This document shows, one piece after another, positions 29,897 to 38,288 of a DNA stretch of 64,000 nt. Each line of letters begins with the position of its first letter. Position 1 is the first letter of the stretch. The notes under the pieces are model-generated. The model did not search any database. It worked only from the letters and a program-made list of their open reading frames with translations, and had not been told where the DNA came from. A program made the translations under genes and the position numbers. Source of the stretch: Bacteroidota bacterium (GTDB lineage: Bacteria > Bacteroidota > Bacteroidia > AKYH767-A > 2013-40CM-41-45); NCBI GenBank assembly GCA_016711505.1, contig JADJSV010000018.1, positions 1 through 64,000 of the forward strand, in the 5' to 3' direction.

Positions 29897-32884
29897 CTAT
29901 TCAAAAACAACCTTCTCCACCCTAACACTCCTATTCCCCTCATCAGCTATCCTCAAAAAATAAACTCCCGGAGCAATTGACTTTCTATCAATATAAAATT
30001 CCCCCGAAATAATTTTTTCACTCCTCAATTTTCTTCCATCAATTCCCATCAAAGTATAAGACCAGTCTTTTACATCGCTTATATTAAGTGTACATTTTAT
30101 CCGGTCAATTGAAGGATTTGGAAAAATTTTGATCTGAAGATCTGAGTACTCAGGAATGCCCGGAGTAAGATTCCTGTAAACTATGTTTGTGTAACATCCC
30201 ATCGCATCAACAATCCCATCGCTTGAATAGAATGCAATTCTTCCTGCTCCAAACCCTGAATCCAATCCAAAGGGCATAATAAAACTCTGACTGAACACAC
30301 CATTGACCACATTTACACTTGTATAATACAATGTATCATCCCAAACATAAAAAGGACTCGGTACTCCCGGATTTCCGGTACTTGAAGAATCATTTCCTAA
30401 AGTCATATGAAGAGTTTTAGTATTGAACACTGTCATATCCATAAGACCATTATAAGATGACAACAATGAACCGTTGCTGTCACGGATCTCTCCTGAAATC
30501 TGTACCGCTTGGCCTGAACTCAAAGTGTCAGAATTTATCGAAGTTACCACTACCTCATTTTCCGGAAATAAAATTCTTACTGCCGGATCTCCCAGTAAAC
30601 TGACTGAACGTATATACGGATCGACGGACACATCCTTCTTGGTATTTAAAAAAGCCTCACCCAGACTTGGCCATTTGCCGGAAGATCTTTCAAAGAGATT
30701 CTTATTCATCCTTGTTACAAAATTATTATTACTCGAAGAGTATGCTAATCGCGTAGGCGCTATACTGGCAATACAACCGCCCGCCTGATTAACTATTGCT
30801 GTACTTGCAGCAGAAGATACAAACGGATCATCAACCACATTAAAGGCTACTGTTCCGGCCAAAATCAAAGGAAGATTAGAAATGTTGGTGACACTATCAA
30901 GAAACTCATATTCCAGAATTCTTTCCTCTGCCCATCCTTGAGAATTACCATGACCCATGTATTGAATAACAGCACTACCTTGTTGAAACGCTTCCTGGAT
31001 CTTCAGATTTGCGTCCGGATAAGTATCAGAATTCGTAATGGTATCATGATGCTGAATAAATTCATCAATATAAATTTTACAAATATTTAGTCCGCAGTCA
31101 AAACCTTCAATTCTATTTGCATGCATATCTGATTGAATTAAATGAATATTATAATCCTGATCATCGGCTACTGCAGTTACTTTTGTTCTCCAGATTCCAA
31201 AATCAGAACCAGAACTATATGCCATTATTTTATTTATAACCTGTGCTTCCGGCGAATTTCTAACAGGTAGTCTTCCAATTGCAAAGTCGGGAATTTCATT
31301 GGTGTAAAATTGCCCTTCGGATGAATCCATCAGAGTATAAAAATCATCCGTACAATACGTTTGTGTCTGATTAATAGAACCCGGTGATTCATGAATAGGA
31401 ACGAAATTTTTTCCTTGCCCTAAAATATTTTTATAATCATAGGACGGCGACCCAAACATCAGAACATATTTTAATGAATCCGAAGGTGAACTCGCAGAAT
31501 GATAAACTTGCCTGAAAAAATCACGGATCGCTACTACGTCCTGAGCTCCGGAACTATATTCATTATAGATCTGCTGTGGTATTACGACTAATGTTGAAAG
31601 ATTATCATTTGTAAAATGATATTGCGCAAGTGTTGTTGCTTCATTTATAAATGATTCGTCCGTAACAATGATCATGTTTTGATTTACAATAGAATGTAAA
31701 TTCTGATTTGGAACGCTTCCGATAAATGTTGGCCGTATAAAATTACTTCCATCAAACGCTATAAATTCACGAAGTGAATCCGCTGCTGAATTAAAACTGA
31801 TCAATGGCCCGTTCACTGTGTAGAATTGATTTCTAACGTCACTGAATGAACTTACATCCCAGATTTTTATACCTGTATTTGCAATCAGATCATATTTTAC
31901 AATTCTTCCCGGACCGGTTTTTCGGCTATCACGAAAACTTAAAGGTGAGTCATCAAAGATCAAATTGCAAATAGAGTTTATCTCAATATAATTTAACCAG
32001 CCTACTGCATTTGAATTTGATGATTGTAGTAGTAATCCTAAACTATCCACTGAGGAAGGGACATAAGCATATCTGCTGAAATTAACAAGTGATGCATAAT
32101 TGTCCTGTGCAGTCGTTCCTACAGCAGGAATAGGTTGTAATGAGCTTGATCCATTGAATGAAAAAATGAGTGATCCTTGGCCGCTGGTATCTTTGCCGGC
32201 AAAACTTATATTAAAAGTTGTTGAATCTATTGGGCTGATATTTTTCAACATGACAGGGAAAAATATTGTTTGTCCTGAAATCACATTAAAATGTTCTCCA
32301 TACCACTCTTGTCCTGAATGAAGAAAATTTATCTGCTCTGATTCATGAACTGCATGTCCTGTGTAAGTTGTAGTGCTATCAGTAAATGTTACCGGACTTT
32401 GCTGGTCTGTAATCCTTTTGCCTGGAACACTTCCAACTGTGAGAAAAAAATAAGTGCTGTCAGAATAATGATTTGTATTATGCTGAAAGCGCCATGAGCT
32501 TGTCGGACTTCCTGTTACTTTCCAGGTAATCTGAGAATGATTGTAAAAGAAAATTGTATCGCCTACATCGAAGATTCCATCTGATTCTCCATTGATTTCA
32601 ATTGCCATTTCCTGAAGATCTTCCGGTCGCGGATCGCTGTTTAATAAAGGCAATTCTCCCGGACCATTTCCATAAAGTGAAATGTTTCTCGGATCAATTG
32701 TCGATACAGGAATTCCAAGAGCTACCAGATCATTATAAGTGATGATATGAATTCCTGTTTCATAGGCCGAAAGCTTATACCAGTTACCGGTACTCAAAAC
32801 TGAATTGCCTGCTTTCGTAATTGTACTAAAATTCAAAATTAAAGCAAGAATCAGCCCTGCTTTAAAAGCTAGTGCGTTTTTCAT
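29897..32884 (-). CDS. C25-fold (gingipain/PorU-like) T9SS protein lacking the catalytic cysteine
   Basis: A 995-residue exported protein with a signal peptide (MKNALAFKAGLILALILNFS...), a long beta-rich N-terminal part and a C25 peptidase-fold domain. The C-terminus carries a T9SS type A sorting domain (IKIFPNPSIDRIKCTL ... GVYFLRIADEG). The catalytic His motif is intact (YMGHGNSQGW, His645). In the second motif, where PorU and gingipain relatives have T-C-E-F before the DxP, this protein reads GTVAFNVVDDP, placing Val679 at the Cys position. PorU is the sortase of the T9SS; this protein looks like an inactive or differently acting relative. Flanking palindromes isolate it, so it is probably transcribed alone. 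The alignment to the family is from memory. Confidence 0.82.
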   Translation of the reverse strand: MKNALAFKAGLILALILNFSTITKAGNSVLSTGNWYKLSAYETGIHIITYNDLVALGIPVSTIDPRNISLYGNGPGELPLLNSDPRPEDLQEMAIEINGESDGIFDVGDTIFFYNHSQITWKVTGSPTSSWRFQHNTNHYSDSTYFFLTVGSVPGKRITDQQSPVTFTDSTTTYTGHAVHESEQINFLHSGQEWYGEHFNVISGQTIFFPVMLKNISPIDSTTFNISFAGKDTSGQGSLIFSFNGSSSLQPIPAVGTTAQDNYASLVNFSRYAYVPSSVDSLGLLLQSSNSNAVGWLNYIEINSICNLIFDDSPLSFRDSRKTGPGRIVKYDLIANTGIKIWDVSSFSDVRNQFYTVNGPLISFNSAADSLREFIAFDGSNFIRPTFIGSVPNQNLHSIVNQNMIIVTDESFINEATTLAQYHFTNDNLSTLVVIPQQIYNEYSSGAQDVVAIRDFFRQVYHSASSPSDSLKYVLMFGSPSYDYKNILGQGKNFVPIHESPGSINQTQTYCTDDFYTLMDSSEGQFYTNEIPDFAIGRLPVRNSPEAQVINKIMAYSSGSDFGIWRTKVTAVADDQDYNIHLIQSDMHANRIEGFDCGLNICKIYIDEFIQHHDTITNSDTYPDANLKIQEAFQQGSAVIQYMGHGNSQGWAEERILEYEFLDSVTNISNLPLILAGTVAFNVVDDPFVSSAASTAIVNQAGGCIASIAPTRLAYSSSNNNFVTRMNKNLFERSSGKWPSLGEAFLNTKKDVSVDPYIRSVSLLGDPAVRILFPENEVVVTSINSDTLSSGQAVQISGEIRDSNGSLLSSYNGLMDMTVFNTKTLHMTLGNDSSSTGNPGVPSPFYVWDDTLYYTSVNVVNGVFSQSFIMPFGLDSGFGAGRIAFYSSDGIVDAMGCYTNIVYRNLTPGIPEYSDLQIKIFPNPSIDRIKCTLNISDVKDWSYTLMGIDGRKLRSEKIISGEFYIDRKSIAPGVYFLRIADEGNRSVRVEKVVFE

Positions 32885-32985
32885 TGGTGCGTGTGGTTTA
32901 AAAAAGAATTAGAAAGAGTGTATGGAAAGTGGTTTTCCGTTTTTGGGAAACGTAAGATTAGAAGAAAAATTGTTGAAAAAAATAA

Positions 32986-33090
32986 AACACTAAGTTCACT
33001 AAGTTTTTAGCACAAGAGCACAAGTGTAGTTTTAAATAATCATGTGCTCCGCTATCAGGATTGTGACTATTTCAAAGTGAACTTAGTGTT
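32986..33090. repeat. AACACTAAG-family palindrome
   Basis: Left arm AACACTAAGTTCACTAAG with GCACAAGAGCACAAG; right arm CATGTGCTC and GTGAACTTAGTGTT, the right side interrupted by a short insertion (about 33049-33074). It lies 36 bases from the stop of the M14 gene on the minus strand. Confidence 0.8.
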
Positions 33091-33126
33091 AAAAAAATCA
33101 ATGCCGTACATTCTCAAATTAACCAC

Positions 33127-35514
33127 CTACTCGCTCACCAAAAACTTCCCAACCCTACTCCTGCCCCCATCCTTCATCTTAATTAAATACATATACATCC
33201 CGCCACTGAAATTTTCAGTTGCTATTTCAATTGTTCCACTAGTTGATGTAATTTCTTTTTTCATCATCAATTGACCAAATGAATTATAGACCACAAATGC
33301 ATCACCGACATTCGCAAGATGAAAATTCACCACTGCTTTTTCTGTCGCCGGGTTTGGATAAGCCTGAGAAAGGAAAATGTTTAATGGCTTTGAAGTAACT
33401 CCCGTATTCGAACTCAATGTCTCTATTGAAAGGTCATCAAAATAAAATCCGTCGAATTCCGCAAACGCATCACTCACAAGTAAAAAACGAATCTTAATAT
33501 TTTGTCCGATATAATCATTCAGACTCACCGTTTCTTTTACCCAATCAATTTGAGTTCCTTCATATGATGGCTCACCGAAGATCGTTCCCTCTGTTGATGG
33601 TTGTGTATATCTTCCGCACAATGGTGTCCATGTAATCCCGTTATCTGCCGAAGCCGACAATTGCACGTAGTCAAACCCTTTCTCCGTAATCCATTTTGCA
33701 TCGAAAGTCAGCGACGCATTAATTACTCCTGACAAGTCAACATTGTTTGCAAGCACAATCTCATTAAAGCTACTTGGAAAATAATCGGAAAATGGAGAAT
33801 CCGTAATTGATGTTGATGCTGAAACAAAAGACTCTGTCGTTGTATCCCAAAAAGATCCGCTGTTCCAGTTCGCAAGATTTGAACAATCATCTATAATGAG
33901 TGGCTGAGGTATGCCATAAGTCTGAATGATCGTATCACTTTCAGTGTATGAACCATTGTCACATGTTACGATATAAATAACCTGATCACCATTAGAAACT
34001 GTAGGATCAAGATTAAATGAAATCGAATCACGTGAAATCTGCAGCGATGTTACATTGGTATAAGTACGGGCCGATCCAACAGAAATAACATTTGCAGAAA
34101 CCGGAGTGAGACTAACTGTAAAAGTTCCTGATGTGTCCAGACCGAGAACATTAAAATCATATGCAAAATAATTTCCAAGTTGTGCAATATTCAAGTCTTC
34201 GTTATGTGTGACTCTCGCATATTTAGTCGCAAGTTTCGGAAGCATTAGATTAGCATAGATATTATCATTTGCCAATGGAATGATCCTGTCCGGTGCTGGC
34301 CAAAATCCATCTGTCTGCAATCCAACTTCCGGAGTCCATGCAAAGATCTTTGGCTTTAATGATTGTTCACCATACATCCAGTCATCGGAATTTCCATTCA
34401 CAACATAATTTACAGTTTGATTCGGCGGACCAACATGATAATTATTTTCCGCAGTCAAAGCATTTCCATAAATTGAATACTGCGCTGAATCGACCGGGTA
34501 CAGATCAGGAATATAACCGAAAGGTTGAACAAGATGATTTCCATATGTATGATAGTTCAACGCATATTTAAACTCGTGTGCAATTGAAAAATTACTGATG
34601 GCCTGTGTTTCAGGTTCTGAAAATGGAGTTGTGCCTCTATAGGTTTCATCACTTGTAAGGGGCGATGAGCCTGTATCATCAAATCCCCAGAAGTAATCGT
34701 AATTTCTGTTCAGGTCAACACCAAACTCGCCATCCAGATTATCTCTTCTGTTCTTCCGCCACATACCACCACCATTAGGTGCTATCAACTGATTATACAT
34801 ATATCCATCAGGATTCAGACATGGTACAAAAAACATTTCTGTATTATTCACCAGCGATTGTATCGTAACGTCTGTGGAATAATTTTCTAATAAGTACCAC
34901 ATATAATAGATCAATTGCGATAATGATTCTGCTTCACGCGCATGGTGTACTGCTGTATAAAGTATTTCCGGTTCTGATTCATCAACTGTAGCATTGTCAG
35001 AAATTTTTACATAGTAGATTGGATTACCTTCAATAGTAAGGGTCGGATCGATCTGTTGTTTGACTGTGATCAAAGTCGGATAAAGCAAAGCCATCGAATC
35101 AATGATATTTATCATCTGGTCGTAAGAAAAGTATCCGCCCATTTCACCAAGATAGAAATGAGATGGCGTAGTATATGTCGGACCCGAGGATCCACATGTT
35201 GCACTACTTACTCTTTGTTGAGCAGAAGCAGATTGTTGAGCGCGCTCACGATAATATTTCTGAACGTCGTCAATAATTATTTCTGTCCGGAAGCCCCCTT
35301 TATTTATTCTGTCCAATTCGCCTTCGCTGAAATCTGAAACAAACCAAGTACCACGTTTATACTCGCCTTCCAGTAAGTCCACACCTAGTTTTGCAAGTTG
35401 CGTTGATGATTTCCCATCAAACCAGATCTTAACCTTCCGGTATTTTTGTTGTTGAGAAAATGAAGTTGATGAAATAATAATAAGCAATAAGAGAATACTG
35501 AAGATCTTTTTCAT
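33127..35514 (-). CDS. M14 zinc carboxypeptidase with T9SS sorting domain
   Basis: A 795-residue secreted metallopeptidase with a signal peptide (MKKIFSILLLLIIISSTSFS) and a short propeptide-like region. The M14 domain spans about residues 115-430: zinc ligands HHARE (His191, Glu194) and His322 in LNYHTYG, substrate-binding NPDGY, WRKNRR and DLNRNYDYFWG, and catalytic Glu396 in WTPEVG. A beta-sandwich with MAM/jelly-roll character follows (FDGFYFDDLSIE). The type A sorting domain ends the protein (QAYPNPATEKAVVNF). It should be exported by T9SS and degrade peptides outside the cell. It lies downstream of nothing on its strand and is probably monocistronic. Confidence 0.92.
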   Translation of the reverse strand: MKKIFSILLLLIIISSTSFSQQQKYRKVKIWFDGKSSTQLAKLGVDLLEGEYKRGTWFVSDFSEGELDRINKGGFRTEIIIDDVQKYYRERAQQSASAQQRVSSATCGSSGPTYTTPSHFYLGEMGGYFSYDQMINIIDSMALLYPTLITVKQQIDPTLTIEGNPIYYVKISDNATVDESEPEILYTAVHHAREAESLSQLIYYMWYLLENYSTDVTIQSLVNNTEMFFVPCLNPDGYMYNQLIAPNGGGMWRKNRRDNLDGEFGVDLNRNYDYFWGFDDTGSSPLTSDETYRGTTPFSEPETQAISNFSIAHEFKYALNYHTYGNHLVQPFGYIPDLYPVDSAQYSIYGNALTAENNYHVGPPNQTVNYVVNGNSDDWMYGEQSLKPKIFAWTPEVGLQTDGFWPAPDRIIPLANDNIYANLMLPKLATKYARVTHNEDLNIAQLGNYFAYDFNVLGLDTSGTFTVSLTPVSANVISVGSARTYTNVTSLQISRDSISFNLDPTVSNGDQVIYIVTCDNGSYTESDTIIQTYGIPQPLIIDDCSNLANWNSGSFWDTTTESFVSASTSITDSPFSDYFPSSFNEIVLANNVDLSGVINASLTFDAKWITEKGFDYVQLSASADNGITWTPLCGRYTQPSTEGTIFGEPSYEGTQIDWVKETVSLNDYIGQNIKIRFLLVSDAFAEFDGFYFDDLSIETLSSNTGVTSKPLNIFLSQAYPNPATEKAVVNFHLANVGDAFVVYNSFGQLMMKKEITSTSGTIEIATENFSGGMYMYLIKMKDGGRSRVGKFLVSE

Positions 35515-35744
35515 TTTACTGTGTGGATTATTCTAATTAGAAATAGTACTATGGCTTTATGCGGAACAAGATAAGAAATTGTCGAGTATGATAAACGTCA
35601 AGAAAAACATCTTATGAATCAATAATATAATAATTAAAATAAATAGCGCAGATTTTGACATTAACATGAGGTTTTTTTAAATTATTAATTCTACTCTCAA
35701 TTCTCATTTTCATAACAAAATCTTATTCTTCTTTTGTATCCATA

Positions 35745-35805
35745 ATAATGATTCTGCCAAAAGCCGCATGGGAAGCGGCTTTGCGGCTACTGCGAGAATC
35801 ATTAT
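35745..35805. other. Long hairpin in the 5' region of the choice-of-anchor V gene
   Basis: ATAATGATTCT (35745-35755) pairs with AGAATCATTAT (35795-35805). Inside, AGCCGC (35762-35767) can pair with either of two GCGGCT copies (35775-35780 or 35783-35788), so two alternative inner stems exist. It lies 37 bases before the ATG at 35842 and might be an attenuator or a recombination-derived repeat; no T tract follows. Confidence 0.5.
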
Positions 35806-35841
35806 CTCAATAAAAATATTCACTACTAAACATTCAAAACA

Positions 35842-37602
35842 ATGATCAAGAAATTATTACTCACTGCGCTGCCAATTATTGCCTTCGCTTTTTTCACAAG
35901 CGAACAAATGAGCGACAATGGTAAAGCTGCAAAAACAGGTTCTCCTAATGAAGTTTACTGCGACGATTGTCACGGTGATTACTCACGCAACACTGGTGGA
36001 GGTTCAATTACAATTTCTTCACCTTCAATGACGGGTTTTCAATATACACCCGGACAAACTTATAATATGAGCGTAACCGTTTCTCGTTCGGCCAATAGTT
36101 TATTTGGTGTGGGCATTGAAGCATTAACATCTGCAAATCAAAATGCGGGAACATTAAATATTACAGATGGTGCATCTACTCAAATAAAAAGTGCAACTGC
36201 AGGTGGTGTTTCGCGCCGAAATATCGTACATACTTTAGATGGCGGTGCAACTGCAAATTCAAAAGTCTTCAACTTCAGCTGGACTGCTCCTGCTGCCGGT
36301 ACGGGTAACGTTACCTTCTATTTCGCAGGTGTTGCCGGAGATGGCGATGGTAATGAAAGTGGTGATTATGTTTATTCAGGTACGCAATTGGTTTCGGAAG
36401 TAACTTGTTCCGCACCGGCTCAACCTGGCTCTATATCTGGTTCGGCAACTTTATGCAGCGGAACGTCTGCTACCTACTCTGTTGCTGCTGTGTCCGGAGC
36501 AACTACTTATACATGGAATTTACCTTCCGGCTGGACAGGAACATCAACAACTAATTCGATCAGCGTAACATCAGGAAGTTCTTCAGGAAATATTTCTGTT
36601 GCTGCCAACAATGCATGTGGTACAAGTATTGCTGCAACTCTTGCAGTAAGTGGAAGTACATATACTCTTTCATCAAGTATAACAAACATTTCTTGTAATG
36701 GCGGAACAAATGGTTCTGCTACAATTACACCTTCCGGTGGTACTGCTCCTTTCACTTATTCCTGGTCACCTTCCGGTGGCTCTGCCGCAACTGCTAATAA
36801 TCTTGCTGCCGGAACTTATGTTGTAACTACAACAGATAATACCGGTTGTATCGCTACTAGTTCCGTTGTGATCACTCAGCCGGCAGCTATTGTTGCTTCA
36901 GCCGGAGCAAATCAATCTGTCTGCAATGGTAGCTCTGTAACTATCGGCGGTGCTCCTACTGCTTCAGGTGGTGCTGGTTCTTTTACATATTCATGGAATC
37001 CTGCAACCGGACTTGACAATGCAACATCTGCAAATCCAATTTGTACTGCCAGTGCTGCAACAAATTATGTTGTGACAGTTACAGATGCAAATGGATGTAC
37101 CAACACTGCTGCTACTTCAGTAACGCTGGGTAGCTCTACTCCTGCAACTATCACTTTCAATGCAGGTGTGCTTGAAGCGTCTGCAGGAAATTCATACGAA
37201 TGGTATTTCAACGGAAACTATATTCCCGGATCAAACACTCAGACCTATACACCTACTGCTGATGGAATATATGCTGTTGTAGTATATGATATTTCCGGTT
37301 GCGTTAGCGTTTCACCTGATTATACATATGTTCAGACAGGAATTACTAATAACGATCTGTCGACTGTATTCAACGTATATCCAAATCCGGCTTCGTCGTT
37401 AATATCATTCTTAATGAGTAATGCAGATAATAACGGAATCGTAAATCTTGTCGATATAACCGGCAGAATTGTTCTTACTCAAAAAGTTTATAGCGGAGTC
37501 AATACAATGGATGTTTCTTCTGTTGCGAATGGTTCTTATATTCTTCTTGTTAAAAATGGGGAGAAGAATGAATTGGGTCGAGTTATTGTAAGAAGAGACT
37601 AG
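35842..37602 (+). CDS. Choice-of-anchor V protein with CxxCH motif, PKD/SprB-like repeats and T9SS sorting domain
   Basis: A 586-residue exported protein. The N-terminus has a hydrophobic signal-like helix, then a CDDCH motif (Cys40, Cys43, His44) at the start of a choice-of-anchor V domain (to about residue 190, TGFQYTPGQTYNMSVTV ... SWTAPAAGTGNVTFYFAGVAGDGDG). A PKD-like Cys-paired unit (SGSATLCSGTSATYSV), an SprB-like unit (SCNGGTNGSATITPSGGTAPF) and further Ig-like repeats follow. The protein ends with a type A sorting domain (FNVYPNPASSLISF ... GSYILLVKNGEK). CxxCH is the c-type haem attachment motif; whether haem is bound here is open, since such motifs are frequent in this family. Surface location is expected. 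Confidence 0.82.
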   Translation: MIKKLLLTALPIIAFAFFTSEQMSDNGKAAKTGSPNEVYCDDCHGDYSRNTGGGSITISSPSMTGFQYTPGQTYNMSVTVSRSANSLFGVGIEALTSANQNAGTLNITDGASTQIKSATAGGVSRRNIVHTLDGGATANSKVFNFSWTAPAAGTGNVTFYFAGVAGDGDGNESGDYVYSGTQLVSEVTCSAPAQPGSISGSATLCSGTSATYSVAAVSGATTYTWNLPSGWTGTSTTNSISVTSGSSSGNISVAANNACGTSIAATLAVSGSTYTLSSSITNISCNGGTNGSATITPSGGTAPFTYSWSPSGGSAATANNLAAGTYVVTTTDNTGCIATSSVVITQPAAIVASAGANQSVCNGSSVTIGGAPTASGGAGSFTYSWNPATGLDNATSANPICTASAATNYVVTVTDANGCTNTAATSVTLGSSTPATITFNAGVLEASAGNSYEWYFNGNYIPGSNTQTYTPTADGIYAVVVYDISGCVSVSPDYTYVQTGITNNDLSTVFNVYPNPASSLISFLMSNADNNGIVNLVDITGRIVLTQKVYSGVNTMDVSSVANGSYILLVKNGEKNELGRVIVRRD

Positions 37603-37627
37603 ATTTTTAAGACTAATAAGTTTTTTT

Positions 37628-37702
37628 AACACTAAGATCACTAAGTTTTTTTCTCAAGGGCACATTGTGTTCTTGTGACAAAAATTTAGTGATCTTAGTG
37701 TT
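37628..37702. repeat. AACACTAAG-family palindrome between convergent genes
   Basis: Arms AACACTAAGATCACTAAG and TTAGTGATCTTAGTGTT, with inner TCAAGGGCACA and TGTGTTCTTGTGA. It is 25 bases after the stop on the plus strand and 28 bases before the thioesterase stop on the minus strand, with T-rich flanks on both sides. Confidence 0.85.
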
Positions 37703-37730
37703 TTATTTTTTACACAGATTTTTATTTCAA

Positions 37731-38246
37731 CTATTCAAATAACTTCTTCAACTCCGTAGCCTCCGCAGGTTTCATTTTCCCTGCAAGTATCAACGATAAT
37801 TGTCTGCGGCGAAGCGCACTGTCAAAACGCTGCTTTTCCTCATGCGTCTCAGGAACTAACTGCGGAACATTTATCGGATTCCCCAACTGATCAACTGCAA
37901 CAAAAGTATATATAGCCTCATTGCATTTTATTTTCTGACCGGTTGCATTATTCTCTACCCACACATCAATAAAAACTTCCATTGACGAACTGAATGCACG
38001 TGAAACTTTTGCATGCAATGTTACTACTTCTCCTAATTTGATCGGCTGATTGAAACTTACATTGTTCACACTTGCTGTTACTACGATACGGCCACAATGA
38101 CGGTGAGCTGCAATTGCTGCTGCAATATCCATCCAATGCAATAAACGGCCTCCCATTAAATTTCCAAGTGTATTGGTGTCGTTTGGTAAAACCAGTTCGG
38201 TATTTATAGTAAGTGAATCGTGGGGACTTTTCGGTTTTAAAGACAT
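37731..38246 (-). CDS. Acyl-CoA thioesterase, hotdog fold (YciA/BACH type)
   Basis: 171 residues with the 4HBT/BACH pattern: PNDTNTLGNLMGGRLLHWMD at the N-terminus, the helix AAAIAAHRHC and strands VTASVNNVSFNQPIKLGEV. These enzymes hydrolyse acyl-CoA to the free acid and CoA in the cytoplasm. The length fits a single-domain enzyme acting as a hexamer or dimer. It lies immediately downstream of kup with a terminator between. Confidence 0.85.
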   Translation of the reverse strand: MSLKPKSPHDSLTINTELVLPNDTNTLGNLMGGRLLHWMDIAAAIAAHRHCGRIVVTASVNNVSFNQPIKLGEVVTLHAKVSRAFSSSMEVFIDVWVENNATGQKIKCNEAIYTFVAVDQLGNPINVPQLVPETHEEKQRFDSALRRRQLSLILAGKMKPAEATELKKLFE

Positions 38247-38259
38247 ATTGTAAATATTA

Positions 38260-38283
38260 AAAAGGGCGTCACACAGAACGCCC
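38260..38283 (-). terminator. Terminator of kup
   Basis: On the minus strand GGGCGT-(loop)-ACGCCC is followed by five T. It starts 6 bases after the stop of kup and precedes the thioesterase start. Confidence 0.75.
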
Positions 38284-38288
38284 TCAGA

